64,000 nucleotides of DNA from Kitasatospora sp. NBC_00374 (GCF_041434935.1 NZ_CP107964.1:6865001-6929000), one strand, 5' to 3'; numbered from the stretch's first letter, positions 19,701 to 28,036 are shown. Made by a program: numbers and translations. Notes: generated by a model not told the origin, from the sequence alone.

Positions 19701-20528
19701 GGTGAACCCGATCTTCTCGCCGCCGTCGTTGTTGATCGCCGAGCCCCGGATCACCGCGACGATCCGGTCCCCGTGCGCCAGCGCGTCCTCCAGCCGCTTG
19801 AGCACCACCACGCCGACGCCGCTGCTGCTCACCGTTCCGGTGGCGGCGGCGTCGAAGGCACGGCAGCGCCCGTCCTCGGCCAGGATGTTGCCGTCCTGGT
19901 GGAGGTAGCCCCCCGCCTCCGGCAGCCGGACCGTCACCCCGCCGGCCAGCGCGGTGTCGCACTCGTACCCGAGCAGCGCGCGGCAGGCCTGGTGCACGGC
20001 GACCAGCGAGGTCGAGCAGGCGGTCTGGACGGTGACCGCGGGCCCGCGCAGACCGAGCTTGTACGCGACCCGGGTGGCCAGGAAGTCCTTCTCGTACCCG
20101 ATGATCCGCATGGTGGCGCGGGCCGGGTCGGAGTCGGGGGAGCCGGGCGCCGCCGCGGTGTCGCAGCCCGCGTAGACGCCGATCCAGCCGTCGGTGCGGG
20201 CGGGGTCGGTGCCGGCGTCGTCCAGCGCCTGCGCCGCGCACTCCAGAAACACCCGCTGCTGAGGGTCGATCCCCTCGGCCTCGGCCGCGCTGTAGCCGAA
20301 GTGCTCCCAGTCGAAGCGGTCGCCGCCGGCGATCACGCCACGCGCCGGCACGTAGTCCGGGTGGTCGGCCAGGGCCGGATCCACCCCCGCCGCCAGCAGC
20401 TCGGCCCGGCCGAACCGGCTGATGCCGTCGGCGCCGGCCCGGAGGTTGCGCCAGAACTCGTCGACGTCCCCGGCGCCGGGGAGCCGGCAGGACATCCCAA
20501 TGATCGCGATCGCGTTTTCCTGATTCAT
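16701..20528 (-). CDS. Type I PKS module with thioesterase (KS-AT-ACP-TE)
   Basis: 1275 aa. KS has the full triad context (QTACSTSL near residue 173, EAHGTGT, KANIGHTGAASG). AT has FLFPGQG, GQSVGEYT (Ser near 613) and HAFH (near 707), which predicts malonyl-CoA. A Pro/Ala/Arg-rich linker leads to an ACP (YELGGSSLMIVG, Ser near 945) and a type I thioesterase (GGWSFGAMVAHE near 1096, late His in PGDHWSAL). No KR, DH, ER or methyltransferase is present, so it should add one malonyl unit, leave a beta-keto group, and release the chain. It is probably the last module although it is transcribed first. Start ATG 20528 has AGGGG upstream; no other start gives a KS-like N-terminus. Confidence 0.93.
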   Translation of the reverse strand: MNQENAIAIIGMSCRLPGAGDVDEFWRNLRAGADGISRFGRAELLAAGVDPALADHPDYVPARGVIAGGDRFDWEHFGYSAAEAEGIDPQQRVFLECAAQALDDAGTDPARTDGWIGVYAGCDTAAAPGSPDSDPARATMRIIGYEKDFLATRVAYKLGLRGPAVTVQTACSTSLVAVHQACRALLGYECDTALAGGVTVRLPEAGGYLHQDGNILAEDGRCRAFDAAATGTVSSSGVGVVVLKRLEDALAHGDRIVAVIRGSAINNDGGEKIGFTAPSVAGQRDVIELAMAQAGVGADEIGYVEAHGTGTRVGDPVELAALTAAYRAGTDRVGYCLIGAAKANIGHTGAASGVAGLIKTALMLQHREFVPTPHFERPNPELKLATTPFRVSTALSPWVSEGPRLAGVSSFGIGGTNAHVVLGEAPPTGPAPSGRDGAGPALLCLSASSPESLHTLREQLADRLGAPDAPALADTARTLAARRRFRHRVTVVADAPGPAARGLREAERVTHAEREPETAFLFPGQGALRAGHGRGAHAVLPVFRDVFEDCREQVRQRFGVELGAMLDPATPAAWFADTRHQQLGLFVLGYGLAQQLASWDVHPTALLGQSVGEYTAAAVAGVWSLPDALGLVWQRARAMHHAAPGRMLALRIGPDEAAALLDADVALAVAGGDHVVLSGPVRRITELAEAQRELGVQVRLLETEHAFHSPLMASSADALRRAVAATAHRAPRVPFVSNLTGGWAEHTSVGDPDYWAGQLLGTVRLADGLRTLADSGAKVLVELGPGDGLGRQAAGGALGAPARASAVALLGRDPGREDAAVLRGLGRLWERGVDVPWDELTPTGRGRLVSLPPHPMSGTRCRPAPGRDRTGDAGEESTGLQAAEPQATEPRSAGPRSFGTPSAPARTGQDGSGEARTERLAALWRAALGVDTALAGDDFYELGGSSLMIVGLLARVRAETGVQIPAAAVAAALTFRRLVELVGERAPGEAAPTTADTAAPRTPRPDRAAVPDVPGLTLLRDGGPRDPLFLLAPAGGSTLSYRHLAAAMDGTRPVYGIESPGLHDRRRTLYRLEQIAAHQVGVVRRARPNGPYLLGGWSFGAMVAHEMTRQLLDEGEEVRLLLAIDGYLPDTGGRPVATRPRWLGQALSFQAEALLKRGRSKLIGAGPGRGAGAQGGLNRIGDLAGAAGATDFVRVHNANLTAMLRHRPRPAPCDLVLFKAAADETRCAELARHLAPLYRGEVRVEPVPGDHWSALGPEHAATLAGRLRPYLEPLD

Positions 20529-20791
20529 CGGGACTACCCCTAACTGGGAGCGACTGGACGGCGGCCACCCGGCCCGGCCCACCGCAGTTCGCGCGGTGCG
20601 GGCCGGCACCCGGACGGTGGTACGCCGGAGCCACGGAGGCGGGCGGAGGCGTCCTCGTTTCGGTAGGGCGCGCTGCCTGTCTCCTGACGTCCCGAAGGCT
20701 AGGCGCGGCTGATCAACGGTCGATCTATGAGTGATCAACCGGTCGTCGGCCGGCGTCGACCGCACACCCGCGCGGCATGCCGTGCGCACGG
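20529..20791 (-). promoter_or_regulatory. Likely promoter region of the NRPS-PKS operon
   Basis: 263 bp between the SpoIIE-type gene (ends 20792) and the PKS start. A direct repeat TGATCAACGGTCG / TGATCAACCGGTCG lies at 20710-20722 and 20732-20745, spaced 22 bp (two helical turns), which suggests a regulator binding site. No convincing -35/-10 pair was found. No coding region seen. Confidence 0.5.
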
Positions 20792-23218
20792 TTACGGCAG
20801 TGGCAGCTCGGTCCACACCGTCTTGCCGTTGCGGCCGTAGCGAGCGCCCCAGCGTTCGGTGAGCTGGGCGACCAGGAACAGGCCGCGCCCGCCCTCGTCG
20901 GTGCTGCGGGAGTGCCGCAGGTGGGGTGAGGTGCTACTGCCGTCCGAGACCTCGCAGATCAGGGAGCGGTCGCGGATGAGCCGCAGGACCACCGGTGCTC
21001 CGCCGTAGCGGTAGGCGTTGGTGACCAGCTCGCTGACGACCAGTTCGGCGATGAAGGCCAGCTCGTCGAGCCCCCACTCGGCCAGCGTGGCCGTGGTCAG
21101 CTCGCGGGCCCGGGCGGCAGCGGTCGGCTCCGCGGACAGCCCCCAGGAGGCCACGTTCTCCGCGGCCAGTATCCGGGTCCGCGCGATGAGCAGCGCGACG
21201 TCGTCGCGCGACAGCTCGGGCAGCAGGATGTCCTCCACCGCCTTGCAGGTCTCCTCCAGCGGCTGGGCGGGACGGCGGAGCGCCTCGCGCAGCCGCTGCA
21301 GCCCGAGGTCGATGTCGCGGCTCCGGGCCTCGATGAGCCCGTCGGTGTACAGGACCAGCAGACTCCCCTCGGGGAGCTGCACTTCGGCGGCCTCGAAGGG
21401 CAGGCCACCCAGGCCCAGCGGAGGCCCCGCAGGCAGGTCGGGAAGGCTGAAGCGGCCGTCCGGAGTCACCACCGCGGGCGGCAGGTGGCCGGCCCGTGCC
21501 AGCGTGCACTGTCCGGTGACGGGGTCGTACACCGCGTAGAGGCAGGTCGCGCCGACGATCTGCTGGGCCTGTGAAGCTCCGTGGGCGGGCTCCTGTTCGT
21601 CGGCCAGACGGCTCACGAGGTCGTCCAGATGGAAGAGCACCTCGTCCGGTGCGAGGTCCTGGTTGGCCAGGGTGTGCACGGCGGTGCGCAGCCGACCCAT
21701 GGTGGCCGCGGCGTGCAGGCCGTGGCCGACCACGTCGCCCACGACCAGGGCGACCCGGGCACCGGAGAGCGGGATGACGTCGAACCAGTCGCCGCCGATG
21801 CCCGCGGCGGGATCGGCCGGCAGATAACGATGGGCGACTTCGACGGCGCGGTAGTCGGGCAGCCTGCGCGGCAGCAGACTGCGCTGCAGGGTCAGCGCCG
21901 CCTGGTGCTGCTGGGTGTAACGGCGGGCGTTGTCGATGCAGACGGCGGCGCGGGCCGCGAACTCCTCGGCGAGTGTGAGGTCGTCCTCCTCGAACGGTTC
22001 GGGCCGCCAGGCCCGCCACAGGCTGACCGTGCCCAGCAACACGCCACGGGCGGTCAGCGGCACCACGATCAGGGAGTGCCCCCCAAGGGCGATGGCGCGC
22101 CTGGACCGTTCGGGATCCTGGAAGTACCAGCCGGGGCTGGTCTCCAGCCCGGCCTCGAGGACCGGCAACTGCTCGGCGAGGCACTTGGCCTGCGGTGTGC
22201 GGCGGTCGAAGCGGAAGACCTCGCCGACCGGGTACATCACCTCCAGCGCCTCCTGCCGGACCGAGTGGACCGCCGCTCTGCGCACGGGCCCCGATGCGTC
22301 GTGGGCGGGTTCCTCGCCGCGGACCACCGGCTCCAGCAGGTCCACCGAGGCGGCGTCGGCCAGATCGGGGACTGCCACGTCGACCAGCTCCCGGGCGGTC
22401 TGTGCCACGTCCAGGGTGGTGCCGATGCGGGCGCTCGCCCGGTTGAGCAGCGCCAGCCGGCGCCGGGCCCGGTGGCGGTCGGTGACGTCCTCCACCATCT
22501 GGGTGACTCCGAGGACCCGGCCCGAGGGGTCCTGCAGCCGGAAGGCCGAGATCGCCACCATCCGCTCACGGTTGGGTTCCCGCCGAAGTCGGCAGGGCTG
22601 CTCGGTGAAGATCAGTGGCTCGCCCGTCTCCAGCACCCGTCGCAGGTGTCGGTCGATCGCCTCCACGTCGGGCCCGATCAGGAAGTCGCCCATACGGCGG
22701 CCACGGTGCTGCTCGGCCGGAACCTCGCTGAAACCGGCGATCGCCCTGTTGACCCGCAGGATGCCCAGGTCGGGGGCGTGCACCACGAGACCGATCGGGG
22801 AGCGCCGGAACAGGCCGTCCAAGACCGACCGGTCCGTCTCCCACTGCACCACCTGCTCGGCCGGCGCCGCGACCAGGAACCACTCGCACCGCAGGTCGGC
22901 CCGGGTCACCGAGCGGACCCGGAGTCCCAGCTCCACCCTGCGGCCGCTGCGGTGCAGCACGGGCAGCACCCCGAACCAGCCGTCCTCCCGCTCGCACTCC
23001 GCGATCGCGCTCAGCACGGCGTCCTGATCGGCGGCGTCCACCAGGAAGTCGGCCGCCGCGCGACCGAGCACCTCCCGCGGCCGATAGCCGAGCAGGCCCT
23101 CGGCTCGCTCGCTCCAGCCGACGACCCTGCCACCGTCGTCCAGGACCGCCCATGCCGCACGACGCACTGCGAACGGATCCTCGGGAGCCTCGCTGAACGC
23201 GGGCACCGGTGCGTCCAT
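20792..23218 (-). CDS. PAS-PAS-GAF-SpoIIE phosphatase-HATPase regulator
   Basis: 808 aa. Order: PAS (~20-130), PAS (~135-245), GAF (~265-440), PP2C/SpoIIE phosphatase (~455-670; metal-binding GGDWFDV and GDVVGHG), and a C-terminal anti-sigma-type HATPase (~690-805; ELVTNAYRYGG, DEGGRGLFLV). No transmembrane segment. Such Streptomyces proteins act on anti-sigma-factor antagonists: the phosphatase dephosphorylates STAS proteins and the ATPase may be a Ser kinase. It lies immediately upstream of, and in the same direction as, the biosynthetic operon, but it is a common family and need not be its regulator. Start ATG 23218. Confidence 0.9.
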   Translation of the reverse strand: MDAPVPAFSEAPEDPFAVRRAAWAVLDDGGRVVGWSERAEGLLGYRPREVLGRAAADFLVDAADQDAVLSAIAECEREDGWFGVLPVLHRSGRRVELGLRVRSVTRADLRCEWFLVAAPAEQVVQWETDRSVLDGLFRRSPIGLVVHAPDLGILRVNRAIAGFSEVPAEQHRGRRMGDFLIGPDVEAIDRHLRRVLETGEPLIFTEQPCRLRREPNRERMVAISAFRLQDPSGRVLGVTQMVEDVTDRHRARRRLALLNRASARIGTTLDVAQTARELVDVAVPDLADAASVDLLEPVVRGEEPAHDASGPVRRAAVHSVRQEALEVMYPVGEVFRFDRRTPQAKCLAEQLPVLEAGLETSPGWYFQDPERSRRAIALGGHSLIVVPLTARGVLLGTVSLWRAWRPEPFEEDDLTLAEEFAARAAVCIDNARRYTQQHQAALTLQRSLLPRRLPDYRAVEVAHRYLPADPAAGIGGDWFDVIPLSGARVALVVGDVVGHGLHAAATMGRLRTAVHTLANQDLAPDEVLFHLDDLVSRLADEQEPAHGASQAQQIVGATCLYAVYDPVTGQCTLARAGHLPPAVVTPDGRFSLPDLPAGPPLGLGGLPFEAAEVQLPEGSLLVLYTDGLIEARSRDIDLGLQRLREALRRPAQPLEETCKAVEDILLPELSRDDVALLIARTRILAAENVASWGLSAEPTAAARARELTTATLAEWGLDELAFIAELVVSELVTNAYRYGGAPVVLRLIRDRSLICEVSDGSSTSPHLRHSRSTDEGGRGLFLVAQLTERWGARYGRNGKTVWTELPLP

Positions 23219-23448
23219 ATCGCCAGTATCGCCGAGGACTGATCATCCGACCTGCTGAGAAGCGGATCGTGACCGTCGAGTCGCGACCCGCACATTTCGT
23301 GTGCGAAAAGAAGCGTCCGAGGGGGACTGAGCGCTCGCCTCGTTCACGAGCGTTCGCCCGCCGGAGAGTCGACCGTCCGGGTTTCCGTGTGGCTGCCGTC
23401 CGGCACGGTCGTCGTCACGTGGTTGGTCACGCCACAGTCCGGAAAAGC

Positions 23449-23472
23449 AAAAAACCCCTGATCAACAGGGGT
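23449..23472 (-). terminator. Intrinsic terminator of the tRNA-Leu gene
   Basis: On the minus strand a 7-bp stem ACCCCTG/CAGGGGT with a 5-base loop is followed by a run of six T. It sits seven bases past the tRNA CCA end. One of the few terminators here with a true U-tract. Confidence 0.9.
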
Positions 23473-23478
23473 CTCAGC

Positions 23479-23566
23479 TGGTGTCCGAGGGGGGACTTGA
23501 ACCCCCACGCCCGATAAAGGGCACTAGCACCTCAAGCTAGCGCGTCTGCCATTCCGCCACCCGGAC
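23479..23566 (-). tRNA. tRNA-Leu (anticodon GAG)
   Basis: 88 nt including an encoded CCA. The acceptor stem pairs GTCCGGG with CTCGGAC (one G-T). The anticodon stem closes the loop TTGAGGT, giving anticodon GAG. A long variable arm is present, as expected for Leu, and the T-loop GGTTCAAGTCC is canonical. It lies between the SpoIIE-type gene and the M20 peptidase, exactly at the change from biosynthetic cluster to conserved chromosome. Confidence 0.96.
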
Positions 23567-23808
23567 CAGGTGTGCCGTCCGCGCCGCTCTCCGCCGCGCT
23601 GACTCCGTAACTGTAGCAAAGATCGGCTTGCGGACCCAAAACCGTCCCCGCCCGCCGGGCCGGCCGTCGGACTGCGGATATTCGCTCTTGGGCGGGGGCG
23701 CCCGGCGGGGGAGGATGACGGGATGGTGCCCGTGCCCGGCTGGGCCGGGGTGGTGTGCAGGCCGCGCCGCACGGGCCGCAGACACGTCGGCAGAGACGAG
23801 GAGTGACC

Positions 23809-25146
23809 GTGAGCGAGTCGAGGGCGGAGCAGGCGGGTGCCGCGCGGGTGACGGCGGAGTCGGAGGTCGCCGAGATCTGCCGTGACCTGATCCGGATCGA
23901 CACCAGCAACTACGGGGACGGATCGGGCCCCGGCGAGCGCAAGGCGGCCGAGTACGTAGCGGAGCAGCTGGCCGAGTTCGGCCTGGAGCCGACGATCATC
24001 GAGTCGGCGAAGGGCCGGGCGTCCACCGTGGTCCGGATCGAGGGCGAGGACCGCTCCCGGCCCGGCCTGCTGATCCACGGGCACACGGACGTCGTCCCGG
24101 CCGACGCCGCGGACTGGACCTACGACCCGTTCGCGGGCGAGATCGCCGACGGCTGCGTCTGGGGCCGCGGCGCGGTCGACATGAAGGACATGGACGCGAT
24201 GACCCTGGCGGTCGTCCGCGACCGGCTGCGGACCGGCCGCAAGCCCCCGCGCGACCTGGTGCTCGCCTTCGTCGCGGACGAGGAGGCCGGCGGCACCTAC
24301 GGCGCCCGCTACCTGGTGGACAAGCACCCGGACCTCTTCGAGGGCGTGACGGAGGGCATCGGCGAGGTCGGCGGCTTCTCCTTCACGGTCAACAACGACG
24401 TCCGGCTCTACCTGATCGAGACGGCCGAGAAGGGCATGCACTGGATGCGGCTCACGGTCGAGGGCCGGGCCGGGCACGGGTCGATGGAGAACGACGACAA
24501 CGCCATCACCGAGCTGTGCGAGGCGGTCGCCCGGCTCGGCCGGCACACCTTCCCGCTGCGGATCACCAAGACCGTCAAGGCCTTCCTGGACGAGCTCTCG
24601 GACGCCCTCGGCGTGCCGCTCGACCCGAACAACATGGACGAGACGCTGCGGGTGCTCGGCGGCATCGCCAAGATGATCGGCACCACGCTGCGCAACACGG
24701 CCCAGCCGACCATGCTCGGCGCCGGCTACAAGGTGAACGTGATCCCCGGCCAGGCCAGCGCGCACGTGGACGGCCGCTTCCTGCCCGGCTACGAGGAGGA
24801 GTTCCTGACCGAGCTCGACAGCGTGCTCGGCCCGCGGGTGAAGCGCGAGACCCTGCACTCGGACAAGGCGATCGAGACCGGCTTCGACGGCGCCCTGGTG
24901 GACGCCATGCAGCTGGCGCTGCGCGCCGAGGACCCGATCGCGCGGGCGGTGCCGTACTGCCTCTCCGGGGGGACGGACGCCAAGTCCTTCCAGGACCTCG
25001 GGATCCGCTGCTTCGGGTTCGCGCCGCTGCAGCTCCCGCCGGAGCTGGACTTCGCCGGGATGTTCCACGGCGTGGACGAGCGGGTGCCGGTGGACGGCCT
25101 GAAGTTCGGCGTGCGGGTGCTGGACCGGTTCCTCGACGCCTGCTGA
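23809..25146 (+). CDS. M20 family metallopeptidase
   Basis: 445 aa, cytoplasmic, dinuclear zinc fold: HGHTDVVP (first ligand), GRGAVDMKD (bridging Asp), DEEAGG (catalytic and metal Glu), the dimerisation domain with GRAGHGSM, and SGGTDAKSF at the C-terminus. Expected to cleave a dipeptide or N-acyl amino acid; the substrate cannot be read. GTG 23809 is chosen because GGAG lies just upstream and the family starts near this point. A Met 18 codons earlier has no ribosome site. Confidence 0.92.
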   Translation: MSESRAEQAGAARVTAESEVAEICRDLIRIDTSNYGDGSGPGERKAAEYVAEQLAEFGLEPTIIESAKGRASTVVRIEGEDRSRPGLLIHGHTDVVPADAADWTYDPFAGEIADGCVWGRGAVDMKDMDAMTLAVVRDRLRTGRKPPRDLVLAFVADEEAGGTYGARYLVDKHPDLFEGVTEGIGEVGGFSFTVNNDVRLYLIETAEKGMHWMRLTVEGRAGHGSMENDDNAITELCEAVARLGRHTFPLRITKTVKAFLDELSDALGVPLDPNNMDETLRVLGGIAKMIGTTLRNTAQPTMLGAGYKVNVIPGQASAHVDGRFLPGYEEEFLTELDSVLGPRVKRETLHSDKAIETGFDGALVDAMQLALRAEDPIARAVPYCLSGGTDAKSFQDLGIRCFGFAPLQLPPELDFAGMFHGVDERVPVDGLKFGVRVLDRFLDAC

Positions 25147-25163
25147 GGCGCTGTTCGGACGAC

Positions 25164-25193
25164 GGCCCGTCCCGGGGTTTCCCGGGGCGGGCC
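25164..25193. terminator. Hairpin after the M20 peptidase gene
   Basis: Stem of 13 pairs (25164-25176 with 25181-25193, one T-G) with loop GTTT, 18 bases after the stop. Very GC-rich, no T-tract. Confidence 0.75.
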
Positions 25194-25397
25194 GGCCGCA
25201 TTGTCTGAGCGGATGATTAGGGACAGTCCGACACGCGGGTGAAGAAACGATACGTCCCGGAATTCAAGGTCGGGCATATGTGCGACCTGTCACCTCTGGG
25301 GGTGAATGGGTGATCTCCTCCGTACCCCGTTTGCCACACCCTCGTTCACCCATATGCAGTCCGGGGAACGGGCTGCGGAATCGACCAGGAGGAAACC

Positions 25398-25640
25398 ATG
25401 AAGGTCAAGAAGATCGCCGCTGTCGCCGCTGCCGCGGGTGGCCTGGTGCTCGCCGGTGCGGGTGTCGCGTCCGCCCACGGCGGTGCCACCGCCCACGGTG
25501 CCGCGGTGGGCTCCCCGGGCGTGCTGTCGGGCAACCTGATTCAGGTCCCGGTGCACGTGCCGGTCAACGTCTGCGGCAACACCATCAGCGTGATCGGCCT
25601 GCTGAACCCGGCGTTCGGCAACAACTGCCAGAACTTCTGA
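25398..25640 (+). CDS. chpH: Short chaplin (ChpH-like)
   Basis: 80 aa. A Sec signal peptide (MKVKK then a long Ala/Val core ending ASA-HGG) precedes one chaplin domain with the two conserved cysteines (VNVCGNTISV and FGNNC). Short chaplins assemble into amyloid-like fibres on the surface of aerial hyphae and spores and lower water surface tension. Ribosome site AGGAGG lies eight bases before the ATG. The next gene is a long chaplin, the same arrangement as the chpH-chpC pair of S. coelicolor as I recall it; the symbol rests on that order and on the cysteines, which ChpE lacks. Confidence 0.93.
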   Translation: MKVKKIAAVAAAAGGLVLAGAGVASAHGGATAHGAAVGSPGVLSGNLIQVPVHVPVNVCGNTISVIGLLNPAFGNNCQNF

Positions 25641-25742
25641 GCCGAACGACGGCTCGACGACGGCTCGAAGACGACCCGATGACGGCCCGGCCGGGGACCG
25701 AGGAGGGCCCGGCCGGGGTCTGCGGGTGAAGGTCGGTCGACC

Positions 25743-25784
25743 GATGCGCCCCTGAGCGGTGGATCCGCCGCTCAGGGGCGCATC
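25743..25784. terminator. Terminator after the short chaplin
   Basis: Perfect 17-bp stem (25743-25759 with 25768-25784) with an 8-base loop, about 100 bases past the stop. The rest of the 307-bp gap to the next chaplin (25641-25947) holds GC-rich repeats and presumably its promoter; I could not identify a clear one. Confidence 0.85.
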
Positions 25785-25947
25785 CGCGTGTCCGGCCGGC
25801 GTCAACGCGGCACGCTGCTATCGCGATCACTCGATCGAATGAATTGGGGCCTTCCGGCTCAACCTTCCCTACTCTCCGTCGTTGTAGAGGGGTACCGGCG
25901 AGTCATTCGTCGGGAATTCCGACAAGTACAGAAGTCAGGGGAGTCAA

Positions 25948-26751
25948 TTGCGACAGGTCGCTAAGAAGGGCCTCCTCACTGCCATGGCCACCGGTAGCGT
26001 GCTGGCCTCGACGGCGGGCTACGCCTATGCCGCCGGCAGCGAGGCCCAGGGCGGGGCGGCGAACTCGCCGGGCGTCGCCTCGGGGAACTCCGTTCAGGTC
26101 CCCGTGGACATCCCGGTCAACGCCTGCGGCAACACGGTGGACGTCGTCGGCCTGCTGAATCCGGCCTTCGGCAACCAGTGCGGCAACACCGCGCACAGCA
26201 GGAGCGCCCACCAGCCGACCCACCCGGGCGGCGCGTCGGCGAGCGGTACGACCGCCAACTCGCCCGGCGTCGGCTCCGGCAACGGGGTCCACGCACCGAT
26301 CGACGTCCCGGTGGACGCCTGTGGGAACTCGGTCAACGTGGTCGGCATCGGCAACCCGGCATTCGGCAACGACTGCGCCAACCACAGCCACCCGGCACCG
26401 GTCCACCCCAAGCCGTCCACGCCCCCGGCCGACGAGGACTGCCCGGACACCCCGGGGACGCCCAACCCGCCGCACACCCAGACGCCGCCCACCCAGACGC
26501 CGCCCACCCAGACCCCGCCCACCCAGACCCCGCCCACCCAGACCCCGCCCACCGGTACGGACCGCACCGGCACCCCCGGCGGGGACGCGCCCGGCACCAC
26601 CACCCCGGTGGTCGACACCACCGCCCCGGCCGACACCCAGCGGCAGCTGGCCTCCACCGGTGCGGCCGGCGTGGAGCTGCTCGCGGGCACCGGCGTCCTG
26701 CTGCTGCTCGGCGGCGGAGTCCTCTACCGCAGGGCCCGCGCCGCGGCCTGA
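25948..26751 (+). CDS. chpC: Long chaplin with sortase signal
   Basis: 267 aa, starting with TTG (AGGGGAG five bases upstream). Signal peptide, then two chaplin domains (~30-80 and ~95-145), each with a Cys pair (NACGNTVDV / FGNQC and DACGNSVNV / FGNDC). A Thr/Pro-rich wall-spanning region with five PTQTP repeats follows, then LASTG, a hydrophobic helix and RRARA. LAxTG is the Streptomyces sortase motif, so the protein should be covalently fixed to the wall and anchor short chaplins. The symbol chpC is from the neighbour order; ChpA or ChpB are alternatives. Confidence 0.92.
   Translation: MRQVAKKGLLTAMATGSVLASTAGYAYAAGSEAQGGAANSPGVASGNSVQVPVDIPVNACGNTVDVVGLLNPAFGNQCGNTAHSRSAHQPTHPGGASASGTTANSPGVGSGNGVHAPIDVPVDACGNSVNVVGIGNPAFGNDCANHSHPAPVHPKPSTPPADEDCPDTPGTPNPPHTQTPPTQTPPTQTPPTQTPPTQTPPTGTDRTGTPGGDAPGTTTPVVDTTAPADTQRQLASTGAAGVELLAGTGVLLLLGGGVLYRRARAAA
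26474..26550 (+). repeat. 15-bp tandem repeats coding PTQTP
   Basis: Five head-to-tail copies of a 15-bp unit CCCACCCAGACSCCG inside the long-chaplin gene. They encode the proline-rich spacer before the sortase signal. The first two copies carry ACG and the next three ACC, so expansion by slippage is likely. Not a CRISPR array. Confidence 0.9.
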
Positions 26752-26780
26752 CGCCGTCGGGCGCCGCGCCCGCCGACCAG

Positions 26781-26814
26781 GCGCCCGTGGCCGTGGGGGA
26801 ACGGTTACGGGCGC
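26781..26814. terminator. Hairpin between chaplin and DUF5703 genes
   Basis: Outer 8-bp inverted repeat GCGCCCGT/ACGGGCGC with an inner CCGT/ACGG pairing, centred between two convergent genes. No T-tract. Confidence 0.6.
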
Positions 26815-26866
26815 ACCGCGCCCCGCCCCGCCGGGGCCGCGCGGGGGTGGCGCCCGCCCGCCGCCG

Positions 26867-27079
26867 TCACCAGCTGCTGCGCACCTGCCGGATGATCCTC
26901 CGCCGCAGCAGGACCGTCCGGCTGCCGTCCGGGAAGAGCCGCAGGCGGTCCAGCTCCCAGTGCCCGTACTCGGCGTGCTCGGTCAGCAGCTGGCGGGCCG
27001 CGTTGCGGGTCGTGCCCCGCGGCAGCCGCAGGGACTGGTACTCGTACTCCGGCTGCCGGGTCAGCTTGGGTGGCGTCAA
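26867..27079 (-). CDS. DUF5703 family small protein
   Basis: 70 aa, highly charged and basic, with the characteristic core HAEYGHWELDRLRLFPDG and the tail RRRIIRQVRSSW, which I recognise as the small actinobacterial DUF5703 family. Function unknown; no signal peptide or membrane segment. It starts with TTG 27079 preceded by GGAGGAG. Convergent with the long chaplin and divergent from the next gene. Confidence 0.85.
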   Translation of the reverse strand: MTPPKLTRQPEYEYQSLRLPRGTTRNAARQLLTEHAEYGHWELDRLRLFPDGSRTVLLRRRIIRQVRSSW

Positions 27080-27418
27080 GTCTCTCCTCCTGCGTTTCGG
27101 CTGTCGGCAAGCCTAGGGCCTGCCGAGGACATCCGGACCGGGCCGGGTGGACCGGGCGGACCGGCCCCGCACTCCCTCCCGCCTGCCGGGTTGCCCGCCG
27201 AGCCTGCCCTGGTCCGGGCTGATCGTCCATCAGTTTTCGGATGTGGACGAGATACCCAGCGCTCCGCCGCCGACCCCCGGAATCACCCGTTCCGCTGGAG
27301 TCGTGGTCCGGCACAGAACCACCCGGATCGGACATCGAGGGGTAACTTGCCGGGAATTAACGGCTGTAGGTGACAACCGCTGTGCGTGTCGCCGCCGGGT
27401 GGGGATAGCGTCTGCACC
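27080..27418. other. 339-bp divergent intergenic region
   Basis: Lies between the DUF5703 gene (minus) and the 27419 gene (plus). It should hold both promoters. The plus-strand one is readable (see 27406-27411). The rest shows no coding region or obvious repeat. Confidence 0.6.
27406..27411 (+). promoter_or_regulatory. -10 element TAGCGT of a leaderless promoter
   Basis: TAGCGT ends seven bases before the ATG at 27419 and no ribosome site is present, the spacing typical of leaderless actinobacterial transcripts starting at the A of ATG. No good -35 is visible. Confidence 0.6.
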
Positions 27419-28036
27419 ATGTCTGATGCCGCGCAGCTCACCGTCAACGAGGTACGCGCCGCCGCCGAGGCGGTCAAGGTCGCAATCGATCGCCACCTGG
27501 AAGCAGTTTCGAGCGCCACCGAGGCCGGCGAACCCGCTGTGGTCACTGCCTACGAGGAGCTCGCCGCGGCCGCCATCGCCTACGACCAGCTCCTCTACGA
27601 AGCCTACGACGAGGTCACGCCCTTCGAAGTCCCCGGCGACGAGGCGGGCGGCGCCTACCGCGGCCCCGACCAGCCCGAGGCGATCAGCGTGCTGATCCGC
27701 CGCGACTACCTGGTCGCCGACCCGTCCCGGCTGCGGGCGCAGGCCGAGCGGGTGGACAGCTCGCTGACGCCCGGCGGCGGCTCCGGCGACGGTGTGACGG
27801 CCGCGATCGGCGTGCTGTTCGGCGAGTTCGAGCCGGACGAGATCGCCGCCCGGGCGGAGGAGTTCGGGCTGGAGGAGGGCGACTCCACGCTCTGGGTCTC
27901 GGCCACCGAGCCGAGCGACCCCGGTGAGTGGCTGCCCGAGCCGTTCGAGGCGCTGGACCCGGAGCTGCTGATCTGCCGCTTCGACGTCAGCGAGGTCTAC
28001 GACGACGAGCTGGACGGCTTCGAGCAGGAGCTCTGA
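27419..28036 (+). CDS. Conserved acidic protein of unknown function
   Basis: 205 aa, strongly acidic, soluble. The first ~70 residues are predicted helical (AQLTVNEVRAAAEAVKVAI). The C-terminal part is rich in Asp/Glu and ends DDELDGFEQEL. No enzyme motif recognised. Start ATG 27419 rather than an upstream in-frame start, because the promoter -10 box ends just before it. Confidence 0.8.
   Translation: MSDAAQLTVNEVRAAAEAVKVAIDRHLEAVSSATEAGEPAVVTAYEELAAAAIAYDQLLYEAYDEVTPFEVPGDEAGGAYRGPDQPEAISVLIRRDYLVADPSRLRAQAERVDSSLTPGGGSGDGVTAAIGVLFGEFEPDEIAARAEEFGLEEGDSTLWVSATEPSDPGEWLPEPFEALDPELLICRFDVSEVYDDELDGFEQEL

Noticed and set aside
20792-23218. SpoIIE-type protein as the dedicated cluster regulator
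   Set aside because: The family is very common in streptomycetes and nothing beyond adjacency links it to the cluster.
26474-26550. CRISPR-like repeats
   Set aside because: The 15-bp units are contiguous with no spacers and encode PTQTP in frame inside the chaplin gene.
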